Part shown: positions 34,201-43,901 of the stretch, in pieces
Numbering within the stretch: the first letter of the stretch is position 1
How the letters are laid out: every line of letters begins with the position of its first letter
DNA from: Patella vulgata
Taxonomy: Eukaryota; Mollusca; Gastropoda; Patellidae
DNA: 64,000 bases
Reading direction: 5' to 3'
Assembly: GCF_932274485.2 (NCBI RefSeq)
Contig: NC_065883.2
Span: forward strand, 13,390,222 to 13,454,221
Program-made: the position numbers and the translations under genes
The notes under the pieces: generated by a model
The model's database searches: none
Told to the model about the DNA's origin: nothing
Seen by the model: the letters and a program-made list of their open reading frames with translations, nothing else

Positions 34201-37200
34201 ATCTTAAACAGGCATTATGTAAGAGCGAAATCTGCGTATTGTAGATCTTTATTTTGGCTTCAAATGTTACATAGATTATTATTTAAACATTTATTAACAT
34301 GACAAGCCTATAATCAACTCTCTAGAACATCGGGTAGCAGAGATTTAAATGTATTTGAATGTCCACGAGATTGAAAATTTAATGATAAAATGGATAATCA
34401 AAACGGTAGATTATTCTTTAAGATTCCACTTGCCGAGGGATATTTTATGTACATTACCACTTTGGTACACAGTTTTTCTCGATGCACAAAAGATATTTTG
34501 ATTGTGAGCCCAGTGTCTCTACGACACAACCACCATACTCACCCTCAGAAAATCGGGAATGATGGATGCTAGCCTCTGACATACACAAACTGAATAATAT
34601 TTACCTTTTCCATATCAGCTAATTCTGTTTCATATATTTCTGCTATTGTTATATGATGTTTAGCAGCTATAGTAAATCTTCCCTACAACATATAAATAAT
34701 TTTCATTTATACATCATATCATCATGTTATAACAAGTTTAAGGGTTACAGAGAGTGATTGACAGTCATTGTAAACAAATGCCCTATAAAGTATCATGTGC
34801 CTTGTAATTGTTATAATAATTTTAATACAAGTTTGTAGGTGATATTAATGTAATGATTTATAGCTAGTAACCTTACCATATCTGTATATATTTCTATAGC
34901 TTTGTGGAGACAGTTTACAGCTTCTGTAATACAAATATATTCAATACATTAAACAGCTTGATTAATACAAATATATTCAATACATTAAACAGCTCACAGC
35001 TTCTGTAATACAAATTTTATCAATTATTATTAAACAGTTCACAGCATCTGTAATACAACCATATTCAATATATTAAATTTAAGGTCGAACAATGCCTGGG
35101 ATATATATACTCATCATAAATGAATCCTATGATTGAGATTTTAGACATAGTTGATGACTATCTCTGTTTATTCAATAGGATTACACTTTCAAGATACTAA
35201 TGACTAGCATGGAATCCTTCATAGCTCCACAATAAACTTGTTCTACTCCCTCAATTAGCATTTGATTTACCCAGTATAGGTAAAATGAAAATGGTGTTTT
35301 ATTTTCATGTACTAACCAGACCAGACTAATGAAGACAGGACATATGCCATTCAGTGTGCTTTGAGGGGAAATCTTCCAAATTAAGTGTACTCATTTATTT
35401 TCCAACTGAAAACCTAGATGTGTTTCCTTGCTAAGTCCCTGACAAGGGGGAAACCAAGCTGGAAAATCCCAAAGAACTGTCTCTGTCACCACTGGGATCA
35501 AACCCAGGACCTGCTGTAAATCAAGTCAGTGCAATACTCATCAAGCAACTATGGCTTCCATAGATTTTAGACATACATATTAATACAAATGAAGAATACA
35601 ATATATGTATTTGAAAAAACAACACTTACCATTTGGATCACCTTTTCTGTAGCAATTTCCAGCATCTACAAAATGTGTAGCTGCTTCATGACGACTAGAT
35701 AATTGTAATTGCAGTTTACCGGCATTCATAAACGCTTCCCCAGCCGCTGTAACATTTTAATCAATTATAAAATATAATTCTAAGATTTACTACTAACTTA
35801 ATTTTTTAGCAATATAAGTTTAAAGATACATTATGTAAGATTCAGATAAAATGCTAGCCATTCTTACTATAACAATTTGAAAATAGATAATGTAAAATGA
35901 ATAATTTGAAAATTTCATTCAAATTACTCTATTGCGAGTGAAGATATTAGCCTTTGAAGGTTTGGCAATATGTGTACATTAATTGCAACCACCGTACTGG
36001 TTGTTCAAAGCAAAGTCTCGCTCCTCCATTTTTAGACTAAATCAAAATATGGCTGAACCTTTCTAATCTGTTTAATATCAGAGATATCCAATGACATCGA
36101 GAGTTGATTATGGTCTTGTTATGTTAATAAATGTCTAATTAATAGCATATAACATTTTGGGCCTAAAGAAAGACCTGCAATAGACAGATTTAGCTCTTGC
36201 ATAATGTATGTTTAATTAACTTTCAATATAATGACTTTCATTTTACCCTGCCATCTTGAAGAGGCATCATCACTCTCATCGAGAAAATATATCTAATTAA
36301 CTTTAATACTATCCCACATCCAATAATTTTGAAAAATCAAAGCACTAACGTGTACTTCTGAACCTGATTATAACAAGCTATCTATATGTTCAACCAACCT
36401 GCCCATTTTTTTGCCATTTTGAAGGCGTTGGCAGCTTTAACATATAATTCAGCAGCATCTTCTACTTTAGATGAACCACTGAAAAAATATAATAATAAAA
36501 TCATGAGGTCCCCCACATCATCAAAGAATGCTGAAATGTGAAATTCAGTGAAGAAAAATACCACTTCTCAGTCAAGTGACAGCGAAGCCACATATTATAC
36601 ATTCTATTTATTTAGATTAAAGTAAGTTTATAATAATATACATGTATGTTAATACAAGGTAGCGAAGACAACATTTCAATAATTCGCTTGCGCGTAGGGG
36701 CCTTATAGTGATGCGGGCATGCTTACATCGTCTGCAGAGCAGAGGATGTTAAATTCTGCAAAATATTCAATTCATCATTTCTTTGTAAATACTAAGGATG
36801 TAAGTAACAGTTCAAAAATTATTGAACCGGTTAACTGGTCGTTAAAAACCCAACCGCAACCGGCTGACCAATCAAAATTTTCTTTCAAAATATTTGTTGC
36901 ATCACAATAAGACTTGATAACATATTTTTAAATTATAAGTATTACAGCTTTTAAGTTAACAGTCAGTACAAATTCCATTTATTCATTCATTGTTTCTTGG
37001 TGTTTCATTTCTCCATCTTGCATGGTACTTTGACATGTCACTATAGACCAGTTGAAATCAGGTTGATTTTTAAATAAAAACAGCTTCATTAATACTTCAT
37101 AAAATTAGTTATGAAATCAGTATTTGAAAGCATACCTTTGGATTTTTAAATACAAAGTAAGTTTGATTATTCAACATCAGCTAATTCCAAAGAATTTACT

Positions 37201-38138
37201 ACACGTTTCTATCACATGACATGCTGAATCGTATGGTACCAGTGACCCTTATGTCAACTTTGACCCCATTGACACAGCATCGCAGGCTCAGCACGCTGGA
37301 GCGATACTATAAACAATTTTACTATCCTGTCTATTTTAATATTATTTCATCACATCATACTTGTTTCATTTTGAGACTTTGTTTATGGAGTGATGAGGTT
37401 AATAATGTAAAACAATTAATTTGTCAATCAGTTGAGACTATTTAATGCTTGGCTGCAGTGCTTATAACGTATACAAATGTCAAAACTTCAAGCAGGAATT
37501 TAAAGACCTTAACTTCCTGTGACTTATTACATATGACAAGTGCTTTTTGAAATATTTATGTGGTCCTAGAGAAAGAAAACAATGTTGTGGCTATCATTCC
37601 TTGGTTTGAAGGTCAGGAATCATATGACAACGAGTACCGATTTAAGACTATTAATCTTTTGAACCGGTTCAACAGTGCAACCGAGTGACCGTTAACATCC
37701 TTAGCAAATACTGAACAGCATTGAACCATTTTTGGACAGATCTTTTCTTTAGACTTTTAGAGTTTCAACTTTGATAAAATGGTATAAGGATAAGTGTCTT
37801 TAATAGGTTAATCATTTGCCTTGTGTAAGCTTATTAAAAGTTATTCATTGAATAATTATCACTGTCAGTGTCATGACTATTTATCATATGGACAATATTG
37901 CTGAGTATTACATAGATCTTGGTCGACATCATTGACTTACTTTTCAATCAATATATATATATGGTACAACAGTATCCTGATGGACTTTATAACTGATCTA
38001 CATTGACTTACAAATCTAAATTTTGATTTATTTACAATTTACCAACCCAAGTAATGATGCAAAGAAGCCCTTAGATGATTTCTGTTTGGACTCTGCTTCT
38101 TGGACAAGCTTTATTCCTCTCTCTTCGTTATCAGCCAT
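31255..38138 (-). CDS. NAPA: Alpha-soluble NSF attachment protein (alpha-SNAP), 9 coding exons
   Basis: Alpha-SNAP binds cis-SNARE complexes and recruits and stimulates the AAA ATPase NSF, recycling SNAREs after membrane fusion. Coding exons (minus): 38047-38138, 36399-36478, 35630-35746, 34877-34923, 34605-34682, 34075-34130, 33472-33556, 32528-32701, 31255-31404. GT-AG throughout; phases join to 879 nt = 292 residues (human 295). Landmarks in order: [161 protein letters not shown]. The family is an all-helical TPR-like fold. The penultimate Leu, needed for NSF stimulation in mammals, is kept (ends GDLC rather than EDLR). As the invertebrate gene it is likely co-orthologous to NAPA and NAPB. 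The exon 4 acceptor carries a tandem array (34911-35085). Confidence 0.96.
31430..31690. repeat. Minisatellite with 'gtgtccaatgtttta' unit
   Basis: About a dozen units of 18-28 bp, such as 'gtgtccaatgttttatattg', start 26 bp from NAPA's last exon (inside the preceding intron). Short open frames here are translations of the repeat. Confidence 0.9.
31720..32400 (-). mobile_element. SINE family B remnants enclosing a minisatellite
   Basis: 31730-31930 shows diverged family B blocks ('ctaatgaagacatgcataca', 'actatggtctactcttattt', 'ttttttgtctcatcagtac'). At 32078 'aatggggtttaacatccata' starts another tail, interrupted by 32098-32365, which is built of degenerate 'ggacaattyg(t/g)ccc(c)' units, then 'gttaacatcctac'. 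Confidence 0.6.
33731..34003 (+). mobile_element. SINE family B in NAPA intron
   Basis: 'cccttgtgagtggtgcagga', 'tgggacaaaaaaccgatgtc' and the tail 'ggacgttaaaccccatttca'; 5'-truncated. Confidence 0.85.
34208..34575 (+). mobile_element. MITE family F, truncated, diverged
   Basis: 'cattatgtaagagcgaaatc', 'acaagcctataatcaactct' and 'aaaatggataatcaaaacgg' match family F; the right end is not recognisable. Confidence 0.6.
34911..35085. repeat. ~43-bp tandem array on NAPA exon 4 acceptor
   Basis: Units begin at about 34911, 34957, 34991 and 35036, each with 'cag(c/t)t...cttctgtaatacaa...attaaa'. The first contains the exon 4 start and acceptor (minus GTATTACAG|AAGCTG, boundary 34923/34924); two others keep the acceptor-plus-exon block. 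Confidence 0.85.
35296..35540 (-). mobile_element. SINE family B, old partial copy
   Basis: 'aaccagaccagactaatgaa', 'ccattcagtgtgctttgagg' and 'tgacaagggggaaaccaagc' followed by 'actgggatcaaacccaggac' (a reversed B-box). Confidence 0.6.
35823..36216 (-). mobile_element. MITE family F, full length
   Basis: Left TTTAAAGATACATTATGTAA and right CTTGCATAATGTATGTTTAA, both including TTAA. Lies between NAPA exons 2 and 3. Confidence 0.85.
36676..36718 (-). mobile_element. SINE family A fragment
   Basis: 'caataattcgcttgcgcgta' + 'ggggcctta' only. Confidence 0.6.
36793..37703. mobile_element. 911-bp hAT-type non-autonomous element with 8-bp duplication
   Basis: Inverted termini TAAGGATGT(A/T)A... 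with 'gttcaa...ttgaaccggttaac' at the left and '...gaaccggttcaacagtgcaa', 'gtgaccgttaacatcctta' at the right. Flanks GTAAATAC (36785-36792) and GCAAATAC (37704-37711) are a 7/8 match, the duplication size of hAT transposons. No transposase seen. Confidence 0.8.
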
Positions 38139-38700
38139 CGTGGATATCAATGTAAGTAAACGAATAATAAATATATGACAATATTTCTAAGTCTAGCATA
38201 TGATGTGTATTTTTATGACATGATCAACATTAATATTTTCATGATAAATCGTCACTTCCTCTCCTCCCCACTGCCTTCAGCGCCACCTGAAATGTTAATT
38301 CTTAAATAGAGTTGCTTCCCTTAGATCAAGCCAACGATTTACTTCCCAATAAAACTTATTCACGGTGAATAAAGCAGGATTTAAATTATTTTTCTTTAAT
38401 TATTTGATTGAAACAACATTTATCAAATTAGCTATTCAACATTTTTAAAAGATAATATTTAAAGGGAACGTGTTCTCAGATGTAGGTAGCTCAGTAGCTG
38501 AGGTAGGCCGTTTCTGGTTTAAAAAAGTCACCTTAGTTTCTGATTGTAGGAAAATGACAGATTAAGAATAACTTGACTGTATTGGCCTTGAGTAGGCTAT
38601 AATACCCCCCCCCCCCCCCACGCCGAAAAAAAATACCCAGAACAATAAGTTTAAAGGGACTGTTCCGATATAAGTCTTTGTACGTATTGAAAGTAAGAGC
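38139..38700. other. Sequence upstream of the NAPA start codon
   Basis: Probable NAPA promoter/5' UTR side. 'cacttcctctcctcc' near 38251 is an ETS-like site in reverse; a C13-C14 run lies near 38608. No start site can be fixed. Confidence 0.4.
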
Positions 38701-38715
38701 CAAATATAGACGATC

Positions 38716-39154
38716 CAGGGGCGGATCCAGAGTGGGGGGTAATGATAGTCGCCCCCCCCCCCCCGCCCCCCTCTGCTCAGCTACATAAAAAATTTTTGTA
38801 AATCAAAACTTTTTATGAGAAATGTTTCTCTACCGTGTGCTTTATCCTTTATCGTCAGATGTGGGACAGGATGGGCACTCAAAGCGCGATATAATGATAT
38901 AGACATTATGTGATATCACAATTGATGCTTTGCATCCAAGAAATTGAATCACAATGTCATTGTATTAATTCATAATAAAAATTGACGTCAAACGAGATGT
39001 TGAATTCCTCTGTTTAAAAAGCTCAATGTGTGTGTATATACGCCATAATGACGATAGAGGCAATGCGTGTGTGTGTGTGTGGGGGGGGGGGGGGATACAT
39101 TGTCTCAGGAACCTGGCAAACCCCCTCCTGCAAAAATTCCTGGATCCGCCCCTG
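38716..39154. mobile_element. hAT-like MITE with CAGGGGCGGATCCAG termini
   Basis: CAGGGGCGGATCCAG at 38716 and its inverse CTGGATCCGCCCCTG ending at 39154, a terminal repeat typical of hAT-derived MITEs in animals. The interior has poly-C, poly-G and (TG)n. I find no convincing 8-bp target duplication. Confidence 0.85.
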
Positions 39155-39379
39155 GGATCAATGGTGTATATACCTTCTCTGAAAATTTCAATTCAAAATA
39201 TTGAGTCGTTTGTACGTGAAACGAAAACTTTTTAAGATTTTGGATCAAATTTTTCTTTGGGTGACCTGATAAACTATTACCTTTCCTTAAAAGGTCAAAA
39301 TAGTGTGTGATGCATGTTTTTTTACTTGATAACGAACGGTAAATTTCACCTACACGCTATTTCAAATTTGTATAAAATA

Positions 39380-40172
39380 AAAGTCTGGTTTTAAATACAT
39401 GTTTGTAATCCAAAGATCTTGATTCCTTTCGATATTTGTGCATATCGGATCGTAACTTCCTGAATTGTGTTTTTAGCTTGTGGTCCCTCTAGTCTAGAGG
39501 TCACAATTATTATCCGATTAAAAAAACGTGTGAATATATCACCGTTACACCGTAATGATAGTCGAGTTCGAAATGGCCGCCCCTGGTATAACGCAAATGG
39601 TGTCAATATGTGGTATATCAAGGTTGTAGGTAGACCCTCTAGAGGCCACAATTTTTTCCGATTTTGATGCAACCTTAAATTTGTGCTTATATCACAAAGA
39701 TCTTGGCCCCTTTCGATATTCGCGTATATCGGATCGTAACTTCCTGAATTATGGCACATGATCGTATGAAAAATCGCGTTTTAAGTTTGTGGTCTCTCTA
39801 GAGTTAACAATTTTTATCCAATTTAAAAAAAAAACAAAAAAAAAAACCTTTGAATATATCACCGTTACACGGTTGATTTCGAATTTTGTGAAAATCGGAC
39901 CAAAACTGCCGGACAAAATGGCCGCCCCACGTACGCAAGCAGTGTAAAAACATGGTATATCAAGGTGAGTGGACCGTCTAGAGGTCAGAATTTTGATCCG
40001 ATTTTGATGAAACTACCCAAATATCTTGGTTATTTTCGGTATTCGTGCATACATCGGATCGTAACTTTCTGAATTATGACCCCTGATTGTACGAAAAACC
40101 GCTTCGTTTTTTGAGCTTGTTCTCTGTCTATCTCTAGCAAAATGTGGGCATATCTTGCATGGCAACCGCTTG
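39380..40172 (+). repeat. Repeat family D, three internal direct units
   Basis: Three units carry 'gatattYgtgcatatcggat', 'cgtaacttcctgaatta' and 'agcttgtggtcyctctaga', beginning near 39405, 39690 and 40020. The right end 'atcttgcatggcaaccgctt' is shared with 58505. Related to 57796-58505 and to 44597-45128 in inverted orientation. Confidence 0.75.
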
Positions 40173-40208
40173 TTTAATTTTGTACAGTTATAATGGGCAC
40201 ATACAAGC

Positions 40209-40613
40209 TTCGTCTACACTAGGCTTGAAAAAGCCGGCTTTTTAAAAACCCGGTTTTTTCAAAACCCGGCTTTTTCAAGTGTAGCGTCTACACTGACTGA
40301 ACGGAAAAAGACGATGAACACCGACCTTCGTTATTTGTGGAACTTCCGGTTTATTTATTACGCCATCGGCTTCAGTCAATTTTGCAGAGATAATGACATC
40401 CGGGTACTTGATAAATCCCGGATTTACCGTCTACACACATAAAATTGCCGGTTTTTTGAAAAAGCCGGCTTTTTGATTTTGAAAAATCCCTCAATAATTG
40501 CCGGATTTTAAAAAGCCGGCTTTTACGATTGAGAAATTGAAAAAGCCGGCTTTTAGGAAAAAACCGGGATTTAAAAGGCTAGTGTAGACGGTGAATGCTG
40601 CTAGTGTAGACGT
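40209..40613. mobile_element. Palindrome-rich MITE, TIR CGTCTACACTAG
   Basis: CGTCTACACTAG at 40209 and CTAGTGTAGACG at about 40581 and again 40602. Between them, 'aaaaagccggcttttt'-type palindromes recur at least five times, with related 'aaaacccggttttt' stretches. No open frame of note. Confidence 0.8.
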
Positions 40614-41479
40614 TGCTATAGTGTATATGGACACAAGCTCTGACCTGTGTGTAAATACATGTATTCTGTGAATAAAACAACGCATTAGAAACCATTTTCC
40701 CATACCAACTCGCTTTATAATGACCATGTTATTATAATATACATTTAAAAAAAAAATAAAAAATAAAAATAACCAACAATTCAAAGACCTCTTCACGTTT
40801 TGTTTAAAGCTGCAATTTCATATTTTTAAGTTATATTTTTAAAATTTATTAAAATAAAGCCTTAAAATAGATGGTATCCATAAACCGTCCTACCTTGTTA
40901 AAGAATAATCCTATTAATCCTATAATTCACTATTGCCAGCTGAGAAATTGGCAAAAATATCATTTTCAACTTCAAATTCCAACGTTTGAAGGTAGCTAAT
41001 GCATGGAGGCAATAGAAAAACAAGGGAGGTAATTGTGTTATTATTTCCTGTGTCAATGATTTTTAAGGGTGGGAAATAATGTCCATGGTCGTATAATAGT
41101 GAGTTGATAACCTATTGAGCAAAAGACATAGAAATAATTATGTTTTGACTTTCTTAGAAAATATGAAATTCTCGCTTTAAGCGACTATGACATATATTCA
41201 AAACTTTGGTTTATATTTTGCACATACTCCCTCAATGTATATAAATGTACATTTCATCCACTTTTATGTATCTCTCATCTACTTTTTTATATATTTTTCA
41301 TCCATTTTTTTTTTATGTATTTTTCATCCACTTTATAATGTATTTAGCATGCTGACTATAATGTATAATTTACATGCTGCCCGAAAAGGGTGTTTTATGT
41401 AATAAAATCTATCTATCTATCTATCTTTATCATTACTAGTGGTATTGTTGTGTATGAGTAAATTTATATAATTGCATTT

Positions 41480-42003
41480 GTTTATTGTCCCCCGACTTTC
41501 GAAGAAAGCAGGGGACTATTAAAATAGGTTCGCCCGTCTGTCTGTCCGTCTCTTTTTGGGACACAATAACTCTCCTTCTAATTGAGCTATAAAGTTCAAA
41601 CTTGGTGTAGGTGTTTATTAGGTCAGTGCCGTATGGAGTTCAAAGATGAGCATTTTCTGCTTAGGGTAAGCACACATAAGCAATTTGATTGGTTGCTAGT
41701 TTGGGACACAATAACTTCCGTTGTACCTGTCTGTCCACCCGTCCGTCTGTACGTCACTTTTTGGGACACAATAACCCACTCTCCACACAAGTCTCGCTAT
41801 CCAGCATTGTTTGGACTGCAAGGTAAGACAACTGTTTGGGAGATTGACAATAACCCTCCTTCTAATTGAGCTATATAATGTTCGGTGTTTATTAGGTCAA
41901 TGTCTTGATGGAGTTCAAAGAGGAGCATTTTCTGCTTAGGGTAAGCACAAATAAGCAATTTGATTGGTTGATGGTTTGGGACACAATAACTTTCGTTCTA
42001 ATT
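41480..42003. repeat. Interspersed repeat with two ~300-bp units
   Basis: Starts 'tgtcccccgactttcgaaga'. 'ggagttcaaagatgagcatt'/'ttctgcttagggtaagcaca' occurs at about 41634 and again at 41910; 'gggacacaataac' recurs four times. Related, diverged sequence lies at 51295-51560. Confidence 0.7.
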
Positions 42004-42158
42004 AAGTGAGAGAGAGAGATTGGATTTAACGTCCACTCGACACAAACTAGGTCATCTCGGGACTAACATATGGTTTTAATTTTATTTCAATAATTCGCTT
42101 GCGCCTAATGGTCATTAGCAGTGGGAGGACCCGGAGAAAACCCATGACTGGTTGGACA
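42004..42158 (-). mobile_element. SINE family A, 3' half only, beside the hAT remnant
   Basis: 'gtgagagagagagattggat' tail to 'ggaggacccggagaaaaccc'; stops at the hAT-derived sequence, so the junction is a truncation or recombination point. Confidence 0.8.
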
Positions 42159-42948
42159 ACAAACATCCCTGTTTGCAGCATTGTCTGCAGTAATTGGAAT
42201 AACAGATTCTTTCTTTATTTCAAAATTTATCATCACTTCAAGAAAATCAGTAGCTAAATTATGTCCGGTGTGTCTCTCAGTTACTTCATGTGTGTTCAGC
42301 ACTCTATGATGATCATTCCATTCAGAATCTATAAAATGAATTGTAATGGTAGTATACCCCTCATTTGCAAGGCTGGTCCATGTATCAGTAGTGAAACTAT
42401 TTGTAATTTTTGGTCTGATCAAAAGCTAAACTTTTAATAAATTCTGACTTTGAATCATCATAATAATACTGCAAATGATTGATAATAGTTTGTGGACATG
42501 GTACTTTAAAGGCAGGATTCAGTATCTCGCAGAATCTTCGAAAACCATCTGGCGCAACTCACAATACTTATAGGGTCTTGTGCACAGAATTCTACTTAAG
42601 TTTTCACTAAACTTTTCCAGCTGTCAGAATCAACAGTGATTTTCCTTGAAAATGACAATTTAGACTGACCGTGTGGTACTGTGGTATCGTCAACTGAATT
42701 CTCATTCTTGTCAGAATCATCGATCGTATTCGCTGTACCGGTACTCATCGTGGCAGATGTGTTTGTTGTTGTGGCGGGGTTGGCCGAAATAAAGAAATTG
42801 ATGGGTGCTTGTAAGCTAAATGGTTCCTAAGACACGATGTAGTGTTCCTACATACAAGTACTGTGCTGCACAAAGTGCATTTGACCTTATCCTCCTTCGG
42901 AAGTTTATCGCACTAATGCCAAACGGGGCTTGCTTTTCTAGTTGACAT
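42105..42948 (-). mobile_element. Decayed ZBED/hAT transposase
   Basis: A DNA transposon relic. From ATG 42948 on the minus strand the reading is MSTRKASPVWH, an in-frame stop, then CDKLPKEDKVKCTLCSTVL and RNHLAYKHP: a BED zinc finger (C-x2-C ... H-x4-H). A later segment (42422 down to about 42160) reads FTTDTWTSLANEGYTTITIH and ITADNAANRD, the start of the hAT catalytic core as in ZBED4-like proteins. In between, the frame is lost. The C-terminal dimerisation region is absent, replaced by a truncated SINE. Not a functional gene; termini were not identified. Confidence 0.8.
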
Positions 42949-43084
42949 GCTTTAATTTTCAAAATGGCGTTTTGTCGTCATGGAAACGTTTGTAATGGGA
43001 GATATTTCTATTTAATGGGGACATCTCAGAATAACCGTACCATTCAATTCGAACAGTTTAACTTTCCATTTCTAATCGTTTACG

Positions 43085-43390
43085 GTTATCCGACTAGCCG
43101 TAGGAGCACTAATCACATCAAAAAGTCTTGCGGACTAGCCGCAGGAGCACTAATCACATCAAAAAGTCTTATCTGGAGAGCATGCACAATAGACTGGTAT
43201 AACCAGACGCTAGAAATTGCTATTCGGTTGAGACTAATGCCGTATTTCGCTAGACATAACTGATTTGAAATTAGAGTCAAAAAGGAAACAATTGAATGTA
43301 AATCAGTTTATATACAATCAGATTACATTATTATATGCGTTGCGACCCATTTGGGTCAATTTCTAGGTCCCAAATATTAGTGATTTAGCT
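43085..43390 (-). repeat. Repeat family C inverted fragment with 38-bp duplication
   Basis: 43210-43390 is the reverse of family C ('tgcgacccatttgggtcaat', 'ttctaggtcccaaatattag'). Just before it 'gactagccg(t/c)aggagcact' + 'aatcacatcaaaaagtctt' occurs twice in tandem. Confidence 0.75.
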
Positions 43391-43812
43391 CCTTTAACAT
43401 CTGATTGACTTTAAATTTAGGCACCAATCAGTTGTTAATTATTTCATTGGTTGTCAAAATACATATTTGATTTACGTTTTCGTGGTATGGTTTTATAAAC
43501 TATTTTATTTTGTTGCCCGTAACCTGTATGTAAAATTACCAATATTTAGTACTTTTAACCTAAGATGTAAATTAACATTGTAATGTATTTTTACAAGAAA
43601 TGTAAATTAACATTATGTCGATTTACAGCAAAAAGTTAAATAACTAATAGATGTAATTTTACCTAGGATTAAGGGGCAACATTTGCTACCCGTAATTTTA
43701 GGGTTATATAAGTATAACCAAAATATTTTTAACAGTGTAGACTAAGCATAGATAATCGATTTGATATTTTTAACAGTGTAGACTAGTGTAGACTAAGCAT
43801 AGATAATCAGTT

Positions 43813-43901
43813 TGATTGCCTGTTACTTTTGGAAAAGATAAATGTGCAATTATTTAATGTGTTATCTATTTATTTCGGGATTTCGAAGGGGGACATCAGC
43901 T
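43813..43901 (+). repeat. Repeat family G fragment overlapping the REX1BD stop codon
   Basis: 'aaatgtgcaattatttaatg', 'ttatctatttatttcgggat' and 'ggacatcagc' parallel 15376-15455 and 51590-51690. The REX1BD stop (43896-43898, minus) lies in 'gacatcagc'. Confidence 0.65.
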
